From Leeuwenhoekiella blandensis MED217 (GTDB taxonomy: Bacteria > Bacteroidota > Bacteroidia > Flavobacteriales > Flavobacteriaceae), in assembly GCF_000152985.1 (NCBI RefSeq), contig NZ_CH672395.1, forward strand, positions 661,849-725,848: a stretch of 64,000 nt of DNA, given 5' to 3'. A model generated the notes under the pieces. It was not told the origin of the DNA. It was given only the letters and a program-made list of their open reading frames with translations, and did not search any database. The translations under genes were made by a program, and so were the position numbers. The stretch's first letter is position 1. Each line of letters starts with the position of its first letter. Below are positions 1 through 10,000 of the stretch, one piece after another.

Positions 1-561
1 CGTGTATTGATCGATGATAAAGCCGGAGCTAAGAAGGGAGTTTCTCATATGATACGTTCAGGATGTCGTAAGATAGGAATCATCACAAGTGAAGATTATG
101 TAAGTGTAGGACGTCTGCGTACTGAAGGTTACCTTGATGCTCTTGATGATTTTGGAATCAAGGCAGATGATAATCTTATCTTGAAGCTTGATAATATTGA
201 TGACCTTTCAGATAAATCTAAAAAGCGCATCGAAGATTTTATAACCAACAATGATCTTGATGGTGTGTTTACCGTAAACGAATTATTTGCAGTGCACGCT
301 TCACGGGTGATCAATGCATTAGGTAAAAAGATTCCAGATGATATTTCTTTGGTATGTTTTACAGACGGTCAGTTGTCAGAACATGCTGTGCCAAGCCTAA
401 CCGCTGTAAGTCAGCACGGGGAAGAAATGGGGCGTAAAGCAGCTTCTATTCTTATCAATAAATTAGAAAGCGCTGAAGACGAGGAAGAAGAATATAGCAC
501 AACCTATATTGATACCAGTCTTGTAGAGCGTGAATCTACTAAAGAAGTAACGCGCAGATAA
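1..561 (+). CDS. LacI-family transcriptional regulator, C-terminal part (5' end outside window)
   Basis: The reading frame is open from base 1, so the gene begins upstream and only about 186 C-terminal residues are seen. These match the periplasmic-binding-protein-like effector domain of LacI/GalR regulators: the segment RKIGIITS, then DGVFTVNELFAVHASRVINA, then a DDISLVCFTDG strand and the HGEEMGRKAASILI helix near the end. The DNA-binding helix-turn-helix would lie outside the window. The gene ends 2 bp before a beta-phosphoglucomutase gene and is followed by a GH65 phosphorylase, so it probably senses a maltose-like sugar and controls this operon. That role is inferred from position. The tail after the domain is acidic (EDEEEE). 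Confidence 0.88.
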   Translation, partial: RVLIDDKAGAKKGVSHMIRSGCRKIGIITSEDYVSVGRLRTEGYLDALDDFGIKADDNLILKLDNIDDLSDKSKKRIEDFITNNDLDGVFTVNELFAVHASRVINALGKKIPDDISLVCFTDGQLSEHAVPSLTAVSQHGEEMGRKAASILINKLESAEDEEEEYSTTYIDTSLVERESTKEVTRR

Positions 562-563
562 GG

Positions 564-1220
564 ATGGGTAAAAAAGGTTTTATTTTTGACTTAGACGGAG
601 TAATTGTAGATACGGCCGGATTTCACTACTTAGCGTGGCGAAATCTGGCTCATGAATTGGGTTTTGAATTTACCGAAAAGCAAAACGAGCGTTTTAAAGG
701 TGTGAGCCGGGTGCGATCTTTAGAAATCCTTCTGGAGATAGGAGGAGTGCAAGCTACTCAGGAACAAAAAGACGGATGGCTCATTTCTAAAAACGAAGAG
801 TACCTGAGCTATATCTCAAAAATGACTGCAGATGATATTTTGCCGGGTGTGCTTAAAGTACTCAATTATCTAAGAGATAAAAACATACCTATGGCGTTGG
901 GCTCTGCAAGCAAAAATGCACAGCCTATTTTAAAGCGTGTAGGGCTTTTTGAGCGTTTTGACTGTATTGTTGATGGTAACCACGTTACCAAGGCAAAACC
1001 CGATCCAGAGGTTTTTACCATTGGGGCAGATGAATTGGGAGTTGCTTATGAAGATGCGATAGTTTTTGAAGATTCAATTGCAGGAATTCAAGCAGCAAAC
1101 CGCGTCAATATGGTGAGTGTGGGTATTGGCGATGCTCAGGTTTTGAACGAAGCCGATCATAATTTTAATGATTTTACAGAGATCGATACCTCATTTTTAG
1201 ATCAACTAATCAACGCATAA
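564..1220 (+). CDS. pgmB: Beta-phosphoglucomutase (HAD superfamily)
   Basis: The 218-residue protein belongs to HAD subfamily IA. The N-terminus FIFDLDGVIVDT supplies the nucleophile Asp9 and the acid/base Asp11. A cap domain follows (about residues 20-90, with the FKGVSR segment), then the GSASKNA motif II, Lys in KAKPDPEVF (motif III) and VFEDSIAGIQAA (motif IV acidic pair). Beta-phosphoglucomutase converts beta-glucose 1-phosphate to glucose 6-phosphate in the cytoplasm. The next gene, 3 bp downstream, is a GH65 phosphorylase that releases beta-glucose 1-phosphate, so the pair forms a short catabolic route. The start ATG lies 2 bp after the regulator's stop, consistent with one operon. Confidence 0.93.
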   Translation: MGKKGFIFDLDGVIVDTAGFHYLAWRNLAHELGFEFTEKQNERFKGVSRVRSLEILLEIGGVQATQEQKDGWLISKNEEYLSYISKMTADDILPGVLKVLNYLRDKNIPMALGSASKNAQPILKRVGLFERFDCIVDGNHVTKAKPDPEVFTIGADELGVAYEDAIVFEDSIAGIQAANRVNMVSVGIGDAQVLNEADHNFNDFTEIDTSFLDQLINA

Positions 1221-1223
1221 ACT

Positions 1224-3530
1224 ATGAATCAAGATTATATCATTCCTGCTCCCTGGGCAGTTATAGAAGAAGGATTTGAAAAGGAACGCGTAAAATCTTC
1301 AGAAAGTCTTTTTAGTATCGGAAACGGTGCTATGGGACAGCGCGCTAACTTTGAAGAAGAATACAGCGGAAAAACCTTTCAGGGAAGCTATATAGGAGGT
1401 GTTTATTATCCTGATAAAACTCGAGTTGGCTGGTGGAAAAACGGCTATCCAGAGTATTTTGCAAAGGTGCTTAATGCTCCGAGCTGGATCGGGATCAAAG
1501 TAACCGTAGATGGTGAGTCTCTCGATTTAAATACCGTAAAGACGGTGTCAAAATTTCGTCGCGAACTCAATATGAAAGAGGGTTGGCTGGGACGTAGTTT
1601 TGAAACCGAATTGCAAAACGGAACACAGCTGAAAGTGAAAGCAAAACGCTTCCTGAGTTTAGAACACGACGAGTTGGGCGCGATCCATTACGAAGTGACC
1701 CCGCTCAATAAAGATGTGAGTATAAGTTATGAACCGTATTTAGATAGTGGTATTACCAACGAAGATACCAACTGGGATGATAAGTTTTGGAATACGCTTG
1801 ACGTAGAAGAAGACGGAAACAAAGCCTACATTACAGCGCACACGATGAAAACGATGTTTTACGTGTGTACGGCAATGTCAAACACTTTTACCGTTGATGG
1901 GAAAGAGATTTCATTAACGCTTAAAACCAACAAAACAGAAACCTATATTGGCCACGTTTATGAGACCGATATCAGAGAAGGAGAGACTTTTGCTATTCAG
2001 AAATATGCAGGTTATATCACTTCCTTCAATCACGATAAAGACGAATTAAAGCAAGCTGCAGAAGCTGTTCTTGATACCGCTTTAGAAACAGGTTTTGAAG
2101 GTTTATTGAACAAACAAAAAGAAGACTGGGCGGCGATCTGGTCGATGGCAGATATTGTTATCGAAGGAGATGTCAAAGCACAGCAAGGTATTCGTTTCAA
2201 TATTTTTCAGCTGAATCAAACCTATTTGGGTAAAGATGCTCGATTGAATATTGGGCCCAAAGGATTTACCGGTGAGAAATACGGCGGTTCTACCTATTGG
2301 GATACCGAAGCCTATTGTTTGCCGTTTTATATGGCGACCAAAGATCAGCAGGTAGCGCGTAATTTGTTAACCTATCGTTATAACCATCTTGAGAAAGCCA
2401 TTGAAAATGCTGAAAAGCTAGGTTTCAAAAATGGCGCAGCCTTGTACCCGATGGTTACGATGAACGGCGAAGAGTGCCATAATGAGTGGGAAATCACTTT
2501 TGAAGAAATTCACCGTAATGGCGCGATGATCTTCGCGATCAGAGATTATGTCAATTTCACAGGTGATTTTAGCTACGTTCCAGAAAAAGGTTTAGAAGTG
2601 ATGATCGGGGTAGCGCGTTTCTGGAAACAACGAGCAACCTGGTCAAGCACAAAAGAGCAGTTCGTGATCCTTGGCGTGACCGGGCCTAATGAATATGAGA
2701 ACAACGTAAACAATAATTTTTACACCAATTATCTGGCAAAATGGTGTTTGAATTATGCAGTTGAAAACGCCAAGAAAGTAAGCAAAGAGTTTGCTTCTGA
2801 TTATAAACGAATTGTAGAAGCTACTGGGATTTCTAATGAAGAATTGAATTCGTGGACCGAAGTAGCAGAGAAGATGTACTTACCTTTTTCTGAAGAAAAT
2901 GGCGTGTATTTACAGCAAGATGGCTTCTTAGATAAAGAATTGGTAACCGTAGCCGATCTGGATAAAGCCGAGCGCCCAATCAATCAAAAATGGAGTTGGG
3001 ACCGCATCTTGCGATCACCTTACATTAAGCAAGCCGATACGCTACAAGGTTTTTATGTTTTTGAAGATGATTTTTCTCAGGACGAACTCAAAAAGCATTT
3101 TGATTTTTACGAGCCATTCACAGTTCATGAATCTTCGTTAAGTCCTTGTGTGCATTCGATTCAGGCGGCAAAATTAGACCAGATGGATCAAGCGTATGCG
3201 TTTTATTTGCGCACGGCACGTTTAGATCTTGACGATTATAATAAAGAAGTGCACGAAGGACTACACATTACCAGTATGGCGGGAACTTGGTTGAGCATTG
3301 TTGCCGGTTTTGGCGGAATGCGCATCAAGAACGACAAGCTTTCTTTTGCGCCAAAAATGCCAAAAGCCTGGGACGGTTTTTCTTTTAAATTGAATTTTAG
3401 AAATCAGATCGTGAAAGTAGCTGTTTCAAAAGATAAATATACCTTCAGCCTGGATGGAGGAGATGATCTTGATATTTTGGTAGACGGAAAAGAGATTACC
3501 ATTTCTGCAGATGAGCCTACCGAAGTTTAG
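1224..3530 (+). CDS. Glycoside hydrolase family 65 phosphorylase (probably maltose phosphorylase)
   Basis: At 768 residues it has the usual length of GH65 disaccharide phosphorylases. The N-terminal beta-sandwich covers about residues 1-270 and the (alpha/alpha)6 barrel follows. The barrel contains YGGSTYWDTEAYCLPFY and, around residues 413-433, the block GEECHNEWEITFEEIHRNGA that carries the general acid Glu. Near residue 635 the stretch HESSLSPCVHSI matches the family's phosphate-binding loop. GH65 enzymes split alpha-linked disaccharides with phosphate to beta-glucose 1-phosphate plus glucose. Maltose is the likeliest substrate because pgmB precedes it, but kojibiose or trehalose cannot be excluded from sequence alone. 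No signal peptide is seen, so it is cytoplasmic. A terminator follows at 3554. Confidence 0.9.
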   Translation: MNQDYIIPAPWAVIEEGFEKERVKSSESLFSIGNGAMGQRANFEEEYSGKTFQGSYIGGVYYPDKTRVGWWKNGYPEYFAKVLNAPSWIGIKVTVDGESLDLNTVKTVSKFRRELNMKEGWLGRSFETELQNGTQLKVKAKRFLSLEHDELGAIHYEVTPLNKDVSISYEPYLDSGITNEDTNWDDKFWNTLDVEEDGNKAYITAHTMKTMFYVCTAMSNTFTVDGKEISLTLKTNKTETYIGHVYETDIREGETFAIQKYAGYITSFNHDKDELKQAAEAVLDTALETGFEGLLNKQKEDWAAIWSMADIVIEGDVKAQQGIRFNIFQLNQTYLGKDARLNIGPKGFTGEKYGGSTYWDTEAYCLPFYMATKDQQVARNLLTYRYNHLEKAIENAEKLGFKNGAALYPMVTMNGEECHNEWEITFEEIHRNGAMIFAIRDYVNFTGDFSYVPEKGLEVMIGVARFWKQRATWSSTKEQFVILGVTGPNEYENNVNNNFYTNYLAKWCLNYAVENAKKVSKEFASDYKRIVEATGISNEELNSWTEVAEKMYLPFSEENGVYLQQDGFLDKELVTVADLDKAERPINQKWSWDRILRSPYIKQADTLQGFYVFEDDFSQDELKKHFDFYEPFTVHESSLSPCVHSIQAAKLDQMDQAYAFYLRTARLDLDDYNKEVHEGLHITSMAGTWLSIVAGFGGMRIKNDKLSFAPKMPKAWDGFSFKLNFRNQIVKVAVSKDKYTFSLDGGDDLDILVDGKEITISADEPTEV

Positions 3531-3553
3531 TACTATACTATAGTTTTAATTGA

Positions 3554-3590
3554 AGCCTTTGTTCTGTAAAGAACAAAGGCTTTTTGTTTT
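3554..3590 (+). terminator. Rho-independent terminator after the GH65 gene
   Basis: An 11-bp perfect stem (AGCCTTTGTTC, loop TGTAAA, GAACAAAGGCT) is followed by a T-rich tail, TTTTGTTTT. It lies 24 bp after the GH65 stop and ends the lacI-pgmB-GH65 operon. It also shows that the TTG at 3550 cannot be the start of the next gene. Confidence 0.88.
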
Positions 3591-3600
3591 ATATGTTAAT

Positions 3601-4059
3601 ATGAACTTATACCGACTCAAAAATAGACCGGCACTTCAACAAGAAGGTAAAGCATTTAAAAAGCAAGAGAAGCTCAATACGCTTTTAGCCGAATTGGAAA
3701 CGCGCAACTTACCTGAATCTTTAAGCAATACTATAAATAAAAAGGTCGAAAAACTCAATGATCTAGAAGGCTCAGAAAAGGAATTGTATAAAGCGTATAT
3801 AAAATTTCAACATAACATCTTACGGTTGCTCAAGGAGGAAATAGGCATTGTTAAAAAGGGCCATTATAAACAAATGTGGACGGCTTTAGGGATGAGTGTT
3901 TTTGGAGTGCCGTTAGGGGTAGGCTTTGGTACGGCATTAGGAAATATGGGATTTTTAGGTATAGGTTTTCCTATCGGAATGGTTATAGGTGCAGCTGTTG
4001 GAACTAAAAAAGATAAGGCAGCAGCAGCAGAGGGGAAGGTGCTTGATGTAGAGATTTAG
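3601..4059 (+). CDS. Hypothetical protein with glycine-rich hydrophobic C-terminal segment
   Basis: I do not recognise the family. The 152-residue protein has a charged, helical N-terminal two thirds (many Lys, Glu and Leu; possible coiled coil over about residues 10-100). A hydrophobic glycine-zipper-like segment follows, rich in G-x-G-x and FG repeats (VPLGVGFGTALGNMGFLGIG), and could form one or two membrane helices. It ends in a short charged tail. The ATG at 3601 is chosen because an upstream TTG in frame lies inside the terminator hairpin. The start codon is only 11 bp after the terminator's T-run, so expression may need read-through or a promoter inside the upstream gene. MarC follows immediately, possibly in one transcript. 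Confidence 0.7.
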   Translation: MNLYRLKNRPALQQEGKAFKKQEKLNTLLAELETRNLPESLSNTINKKVEKLNDLEGSEKELYKAYIKFQHNILRLLKEEIGIVKKGHYKQMWTALGMSVFGVPLGVGFGTALGNMGFLGIGFPIGMVIGAAVGTKKDKAAAAEGKVLDVEI

Positions 4060-4098
4060 TTGTATTTTCGTTTTATACTCAAATCTAGTTTACGTCGT

Positions 4099-4719
4099 AT
4101 GGATGAGCTATTAACCTATTCAATTTCAGTATTCACGGGCTTTTTTGCCATTATGAATCCGGTTTCTAACATTCCTATTTTTATATCGCTAACCGAAGGC
4201 GCCAGCAAAGCCGAAAAGCAAAAGGTGAATAAAAAAGCGGTACTCGTCGCATTTATCATCATCGCTATTTTTGTGATGGTTGGTAAATTTATATTCGAGC
4301 TTTTTGGGATCACAATTCCAGCTTTTAAAATCACCGGAGGAATTTTAATTTTCTTTGTAGGCTTTGAGATGCTTCAATCTAAAAGGTCAAATGTTAAGCA
4401 CTTAAAAGAGCCTAATTTTGACGAGAATATTGCGGTTTCACCACTTGCGATTCCTATTCTTGCGGGACCCGGGACGATCGTAACCGCGATGAACTTTGTA
4501 TCAAACGCCTCGTATGTAAATATTGGTCTGGTTATTTTGATCTTCGGTTTAATGTGTGCGCTTACCTATGTTGCCTTCAGTTTAAGCGATTTTATTGCGC
4601 GCAAATTAGGAAACAACGTGATCTCTGTAATAGGCAAAATCATGGGATTGATCATCGCCATTATTGGTACCACTATGGTGATTCAAGGATTGAAACTTAC
4701 TTTTGATTTTCTAGCTTAG
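4099..4719 (+). CDS. MarC family integral membrane protein
   Basis: The 206-residue protein fits the MarC/UPF0056 family: a Met-Asn-Pro motif in the first helix (TGFFAIMNPVSNIPIFISLT), about six hydrophobic segments, KITGGILIFFVGFEML in the middle, and the PLAIPILAGPGTIVTAM stretch typical of the family. The function is not settled; the early link to multiple antibiotic resistance was not upheld for E. coli MarC. The ATG at 4099 is preferred over an in-frame TTG at 4060 that directly abuts the preceding stop, because MDELLTYS leads straight into the first membrane helix. It converges on the minus-strand gene that ends 2 bp away. Confidence 0.88.
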   Translation: MDELLTYSISVFTGFFAIMNPVSNIPIFISLTEGASKAEKQKVNKKAVLVAFIIIAIFVMVGKFIFELFGITIPAFKITGGILIFFVGFEMLQSKRSNVKHLKEPNFDENIAVSPLAIPILAGPGTIVTAMNFVSNASYVNIGLVILIFGLMCALTYVAFSLSDFIARKLGNNVISVIGKIMGLIIAIIGTTMVIQGLKLTFDFLA

Positions 4720-4721
4720 GT

Positions 4722-5630
4722 TTATTCTAAAGGAGAATCTTGCTTCAGCGGTAAGTAGATGTCTGCTTTCCAGTCGAGTTCATTTCCGCCCATATTCGGG
4801 TTGTTGTAGAATATCTCGACCGGCTTCTTTTCAACCTCTAGATTGTTGTTTTTAGCATATTCCAGTAACGCATACCATGCACGGTCTGAGGTGATATAAT
4901 TACCATTATAAACCGCGTGAACTGCTTCCTTCTGAAACAGACGTTTGTACTTGATATCTTTTGAAATGGGTAGATTCTCAGACCGAATTATAGGGAAGCA
5001 AAAGTTGTAGGAAATACTATCGGTTTCAGTATCCCAGTCTGTAACTTCAATGATCGGCGGGCCGTTTAGTTCTACATTGTTTTTAAGCAAAACATCACCT
5101 ATATAGCCGTAATATTGCATCATTCCACGTGCTTTTTCTACCTGTAATCCTTTCAGCGGAACATAGGCGACAAAGGTTGAACGTGTTTGATCTAAGCCGG
5201 TAACTTCGATGTTGATCTGGTCTAAATGCTCCCGAAGGATCTCAAAAAAAGTTTCAACATTTTGAGTGCTTCTCTTTCTAAATAGCGTGTTTTGAAAAGG
5301 AACCGTAAGCCTGTTGATCAAACTATGGTCAAGATCTTTTACTCCAACGCTTACTTGAGTAACAGAGTCGTTGATCATTTTAGCCTCGTAACTATAATTC
5401 ACTACCGAATCGCCAAAATGCCGCTGTTGTACCACTTTATGTAGTCCGTCTTGAGCTATGATCTCGCTGTCGGGCACATCATAATTCCAGCTTTTTACTG
5501 ATTGTGTGACGGTACCCGGTGTGGTCACGACTTTAAAATTGATGATGTAATCGCTGGGTTTTATAAAAAGATACCAGATCAAGGCTACGGCAACTATGAT
5601 TAAGAAGCCAACTCCGATTTTTTTAAGCAT
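4722..5630 (-). CDS. Membrane-anchored protein with C-terminal GyrI-like (effector-binding) domain
   Basis: The 302-residue protein begins with one hydrophobic anchor (about residues 5-22) preceded by Lys-Lys, so the rest probably faces the periplasm. Residues about 28-145 resemble a SRPBCC/polyketide-cyclase-like domain. Residues about 150-298 resemble the GyrI-like/AraC effector-binding fold, with TFVAYVPLKGLQVEKARGMM, HAVYNGNYITSDRAWYALLEY and a final EIFYNNP...DIYLPL strand. GyrI-like domains bind small molecules. There is no DNA-binding domain, so this is not a transcription factor by itself. It is the last gene of the haloperoxidase run, with a 5-bp spacer to the upstream gene. Ligand and role are unknown. 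Confidence 0.7.
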   Translation of the reverse strand: MLKKIGVGFLIIVAVALIWYLFIKPSDYIINFKVVTTPGTVTQSVKSWNYDVPDSEIIAQDGLHKVVQQRHFGDSVVNYSYEAKMINDSVTQVSVGVKDLDHSLINRLTVPFQNTLFRKRSTQNVETFFEILREHLDQINIEVTGLDQTRSTFVAYVPLKGLQVEKARGMMQYYGYIGDVLLKNNVELNGPPIIEVTDWDTETDSISYNFCFPIIRSENLPISKDIKYKRLFQKEAVHAVYNGNYITSDRAWYALLEYAKNNNLEVEKKPVEIFYNNPNMGGNELDWKADIYLPLKQDSPLE

Positions 5631-5635
5631 AATTC

Positions 5636-6985
5636 TTAGTTAGAAGCTTGAGCCGTATTTGATTTCATTTGTAGATTTTGCGCAACAAACTGTCCTAATT
5701 GACGCCCTTGTTTAAGCCCTTCTTCAATTGCTGCACGATAGTGAATTCCACCATAAAGACGACTTAAAGCGGCTTCTGAAGAAGCATTTCTAAACGAATC
5801 AAAACTGCGTACGGGCAAACCATAAGCGGTTTCTGTATCATCGTCAAACTGAAAATTATCTCCGTAAATTTGGGTAAGCACTTCTGCCGCTGCTCCTGAA
5901 ACTACAGAGTGACCGCTGCTGTATTCTGGGAATGGCGGAGTTTGTAAAACAGGTGCCCAGGCATCGTCAATGTATTGATTGATGAGCGTCTCAGGACGGA
6001 TGAGGTTACTGCGGTATTTCTCATCCCAACAGCTGATGAAGCCGTCAAAAAGGGCTACAGAAGTCTTGGTGTACACATAAACCGTTTCCATCAAGTCAGC
6101 ATTGACTTTTTTGGTAGCGATTTTTACAATCCCGATCCAGTGACCGCCGGGCGTGATCTTTTTGGTCGCAAACATTAAGTGTCCTTTGTGTGTAGATACA
6201 TAAGGATTGCAATCCCAAAATTTGGCGATTTCCATTTTTTCTGAATCATCACCTTCTTCGGTCATAGCGTTACGCACGTCATAAACTTCCATCAATTGTT
6301 TGTGAAATTCAGAACCTTCTTCCATAGAAAATTCAGGTGGAGGAATCGGCATAAATTGATCTGCAGAATCAATTACCAGCGTTCTGATTTTCATCCAGTG
6401 TGGCTCAATGCCGTCCATATACGCGGGAGGCGTAGGTTGCCAACGCGAAGGATTATCAGGGTTAACTGAGAATTTTGGCATGGTACGCGTTTGCTTGTAC
6501 ATATCACCATCCATCCAAGCTTTGATGTGATCAGCAACTTGGAGTCCGTAAGCTTTTGAAGCGGCCAACTCGGTTGGGTTTTGCTCTTCCCATTGCATAT
6601 ACAAACTGTCACGCATTTCGGTAATGCGATCTTCAGAAAAGATGAGGCTTTTAGCCATTTCCATCTGTGCAACAAGCGCAGCCACATCATAATTTACAGC
6701 AGTCTCAGCATCAGGTTTTGGCGTTTCTCCTAATTCGTGAATTTGACCCGCGAGACTTTTATACTCAGGATGATTTTGCACCAAAACTTCGTAGGCAGCC
6801 ATATTGGAGTAGGCGTAAATTCGGCTGGCCACTGGTGGCGAAAAAATATCATGAATGATCACCTCGGTAACTTTATCTACAGCATTATTGTAGTCGTCTG
6901 GAGTTACGGTTAAAGGTGTTTCCTCTTTAGTACACGAAGCAAATGCTACAGTGATTAAAAGAATTGAGCAGATTTTTTTCAACAT
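5636..6985 (-). CDS. Vanadium-dependent haloperoxidase-like (PAP2 superfamily) lipoprotein
   Basis: The start is the ATG at 6985; a TTG three codons upstream is less likely. The 449-residue product begins with a lipoprotein signal (MLKKICSILL...FASC, Cys18). The C-terminal third carries the PAP2/vanadium-binding residues: LIRPETLI (Arg), PEYSSGHSVVSGAA (Ser357-Gly358-His359) and SRLYGGIHYRAAIEEG (Arg and the vanadate-ligating His). Relatives either oxidise halides with peroxide or act as acid phosphatases; sequence alone does not separate these. The lipid anchor places it in the cell envelope. It lies downstream of three FG-GAP lipoproteins on the same strand (80-bp gap) and 5 bp before the GyrI-like gene, so it is probably a late gene of that operon. 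Confidence 0.82.
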   Translation of the reverse strand: MLKKICSILLITVAFASCTKEETPLTVTPDDYNNAVDKVTEVIIHDIFSPPVASRIYAYSNMAAYEVLVQNHPEYKSLAGQIHELGETPKPDAETAVNYDVAALVAQMEMAKSLIFSEDRITEMRDSLYMQWEEQNPTELAASKAYGLQVADHIKAWMDGDMYKQTRTMPKFSVNPDNPSRWQPTPPAYMDGIEPHWMKIRTLVIDSADQFMPIPPPEFSMEEGSEFHKQLMEVYDVRNAMTEEGDDSEKMEIAKFWDCNPYVSTHKGHLMFATKKITPGGHWIGIVKIATKKVNADLMETVYVYTKTSVALFDGFISCWDEKYRSNLIRPETLINQYIDDAWAPVLQTPPFPEYSSGHSVVSGAAAEVLTQIYGDNFQFDDDTETAYGLPVRSFDSFRNASSEAALSRLYGGIHYRAAIEEGLKQGRQLGQFVAQNLQMKSNTAQASN

Positions 6986-7048
6986 AATCTTCAAATTATT
7001 TTAGGGAAATCTTGATGAAAACGATTTCTTAAACTTAAAATTTTAGGG

Positions 7049-7064
7049 GTACAACAGGTTGTAC
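7049..7064 (-). other. Short perfect hairpin between the propeller gene and the haloperoxidase gene
   Basis: GTACAAC, a 2-base loop, then GTTGTAC form a perfect 7-bp inverted repeat directly after the stop of the upstream gene. There is no strong T-run next to it, so it may be an mRNA-stabilising or weak attenuating hairpin within the operon rather than a full terminator. Confidence 0.45.
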
Positions 7065-7065
7065 A

Positions 7066-10000
7066 CTAGTTTAATTTATAAAGTTGGCTGGTGGCGTTGT
7101 TAGGCGTCGCAAGTAAATACTTTTGACCATTTAATGAAAGTATTGAAAGATCTCTTATTGATTTTCGTGCAAAATCTAAACCGATTTGATCTCCCGGAAT
7201 CACCGTATTTTCATTTTTGATCAGGGCGCCGTTAAAGCTGTCTAATCTTCCGTGAAAGGGCTGTACACCAAAGTAATTTCCGGCTGCAAGAACTTCTTCT
7301 TTACCATCATTATCGAAGTCAAATTTACAAAAACTTAACACCGGTGCAACCTGAAAATCACGACCTAAAGCTACAAATTTAAATTTGCCGTCGTCATTAC
7401 GCAGATAACCGGTTTCTAAGGTTTGTACTTCCAGTTTTGTACTTGTTTCTAACTGTTCTTTGCTAAGAATTTGTTCGATGGTTTGACCGGCAAAATCTCT
7501 GTAATTCTGGTACTTTTTTCTGAAAGAAACCACTTGAGAAGCCAGCGCATCAAGTCCCATTAAAGGATAATACTTGCCTTCTTTGGCTGTAGTAACAATA
7601 GTTTCCGTTTGGCCATTATTGTCAAAATCATTGTAAAACATCACCATAGGAGCATCGGCCGAAGCTTTAAATTTGCTGTTTTTTCCCCAGTTCCCAACCA
7701 GGTAATCTTCATCACCATCGCCGTCAATATCAAACGGAATCACGCTTTGCCAAAGTCCGTTCAGATTATCGGTTCCTAAATCGACTTTAGTTAATCTGCC
7801 ATTTTTATTTTCTAGAAAAGTGGGTGCCATCCATTCGCCAACGACCACAAGGTCTAACTTTCCGTCCTTGTTAAAATCACTCCAAACGGCAGCGGTTACC
7901 ATTCCGAGATCTTTAAATTCTTGCACTACGCGGAAACTTCCGTTTTCATTTTCTAAAAGATAGGAAACCGGCGTTTTACCAAAACTTCCTGTTATGGCTT
8001 GTGTTCCGGCAAAAACATCAAGATCGCCGTCCCCGTCATAATCATAAGTTGCAAGAACCGAAGTATTGTCAAAAAGCTCAGGCATTGTAGCTGAAGAAAA
8101 AGCTGCGCCGTCGTTAAGGTAAAGTCCGTCAATCAAGGGTTTTGCTCTGTTAAAAAAGTCGCCACCTGCTGTACCGGTCATCAAATCGTTTTTTCCGTCT
8201 TGGTTGAAGTCAGCGATAACAGCGGTTACCTCTTCATTGATCGAATCCTTTTTAATGCTAGCAAATTCTGTTTTTACAAAAACTGAATCCTGTTGAATAA
8301 AGACTTGTGACGGAATGTATTTCGATCCGCCAAAAAACACGTCATCGTTCCCGTCTCCATCAAGATCGCCAACTGCAACAGCCGGACCGCGATCACCTAT
8401 TTGATAAGGAATTAATTTCTCACGATCAAAGTCGGAATAGGCATCTTCAATGTGTGTAAAATCAAGGCCTAAAGAATCGGTTACTTTTGAGAACAGCTTT
8501 TGCTGTTTGGGTTTTAAACGGTTGTAATCAAAAGTCTGTGTGTTTTCTTGATTCACTACAAGACTTTGATTGGCACTGATGTCTTTAAGCATTTGACTTG
8601 TCTTATCGGGCCAAATGATTCGCACAGAGTCAACGGTTTTGGCATCGCCTAATCCAAAATGGATCATTGGTTCTGAAGAAGCCTGAAAACCACGCACGGT
8701 AAAAAGTTCTTTAAACTGCTTGATTCCGTTAGCATACGCATACACTTTAGCGCCGATGGCATAGGTGTTTGAGCTTTGCGTTTTCAGTTTTAGCTTAAGA
8801 TAATTGGCTTTCTCATCGGTTTTATTGATGTAAAAGGTAGGCGAAGCATTGATGTTATTAGTGATTAAATCCAGGTCGCCGTCATTATCAAGATCGGCGT
8901 AGGCCGTCGCTCCGGAAACAATGGTGTCTTTTGCGATCCATTTACCAGACTGATCTTTGAATTGTAAATCGGCGCTTCCTTCATACACATAATTATGTGT
9001 TACTCCAGAAGGCATCAGATCGAGCGCCTTAGTGTCGATCAATCCGGTGTTATTGATCTTACTTTGAATCTGCTCGTTTGATACAAACTTGATGTAATCG
9101 AGGTCGTTCGGGCGTTTTGGGATTCCGTTAGAGATAAAAAGATCCTGCTGCATATCTTGATTAAAATCGGCAAACAAAGCGCTCCAACTCCAGTCTGTAG
9201 CGGCGACTCCGCTCAATAACGCGCTTTCTTGGTAATCCTTCCCGTCACGATTGATGAACAACATATTTCTCGTAAACTGATAGTGGTACCCATATCGATC
9301 TGTGCGCAAGCGCTGCGTCTGAATATTATCATCACCTTCGGAAGCTTTCAAAACGTTCTCATCCTGCGGAAGCATATCTAGCGAAATCAAATCGGGCCAG
9401 CCGTCGTGATTGAGATCAGCCACGTCGCTTCCCATCGAAAAACGGCTGGTGTGGCCAAAATGATTTTTTAAATCTTCGGTAAAAGTGCCATCACCGTTAT
9501 TGATGTAGTAATAATCATCTTCGTGAAAATCATTACCAATATACAGATCTGGATATCCGTCAAGGTTAAAGTCAGCAACCGCAATTCCTAATCCGTAGCC
9601 ATTAATTCCACCATAAATTCCTGCTTCTTCACTAACATCGGTAAATGTTCCGCCGTCGTTACGCATCAGGCGATCTCCGGTTTGTTGATTGCGTTCGTAA
9701 CGTAAATCTGCCTTTCCAAATGAACTCTGTGTATGCACCGCGTGATTGAGAATGTAGATGTCTAGATCGCCATCCAGGTCATAATCTAAAAATGCGGCAG
9801 AAGAAGAATAGGTGTCCAGATCAAGACCATATGCTGCAGCGCGTTCGGTAAATGTGCCATCGCCGTTATTGATAAAAAGTTCGTTGTATCCGTCCAATCC
9901 ATTGAGGCCAACCACCGCACATACATAAATGTCTAGAAAGCCATCACCGTTTACGTCACCCATAACGGCACCGGTGTTCCAATCGCTGTTTCCTGCAACT

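Noticed and set aside
6391..6690. 99-codon open frame inside the haloperoxidase gene on the same strand
   Set aside because: It is an alternative frame of a gene that has intact lipoprotein and vanadium-site motifs over its full length, so no frameshift is indicated.
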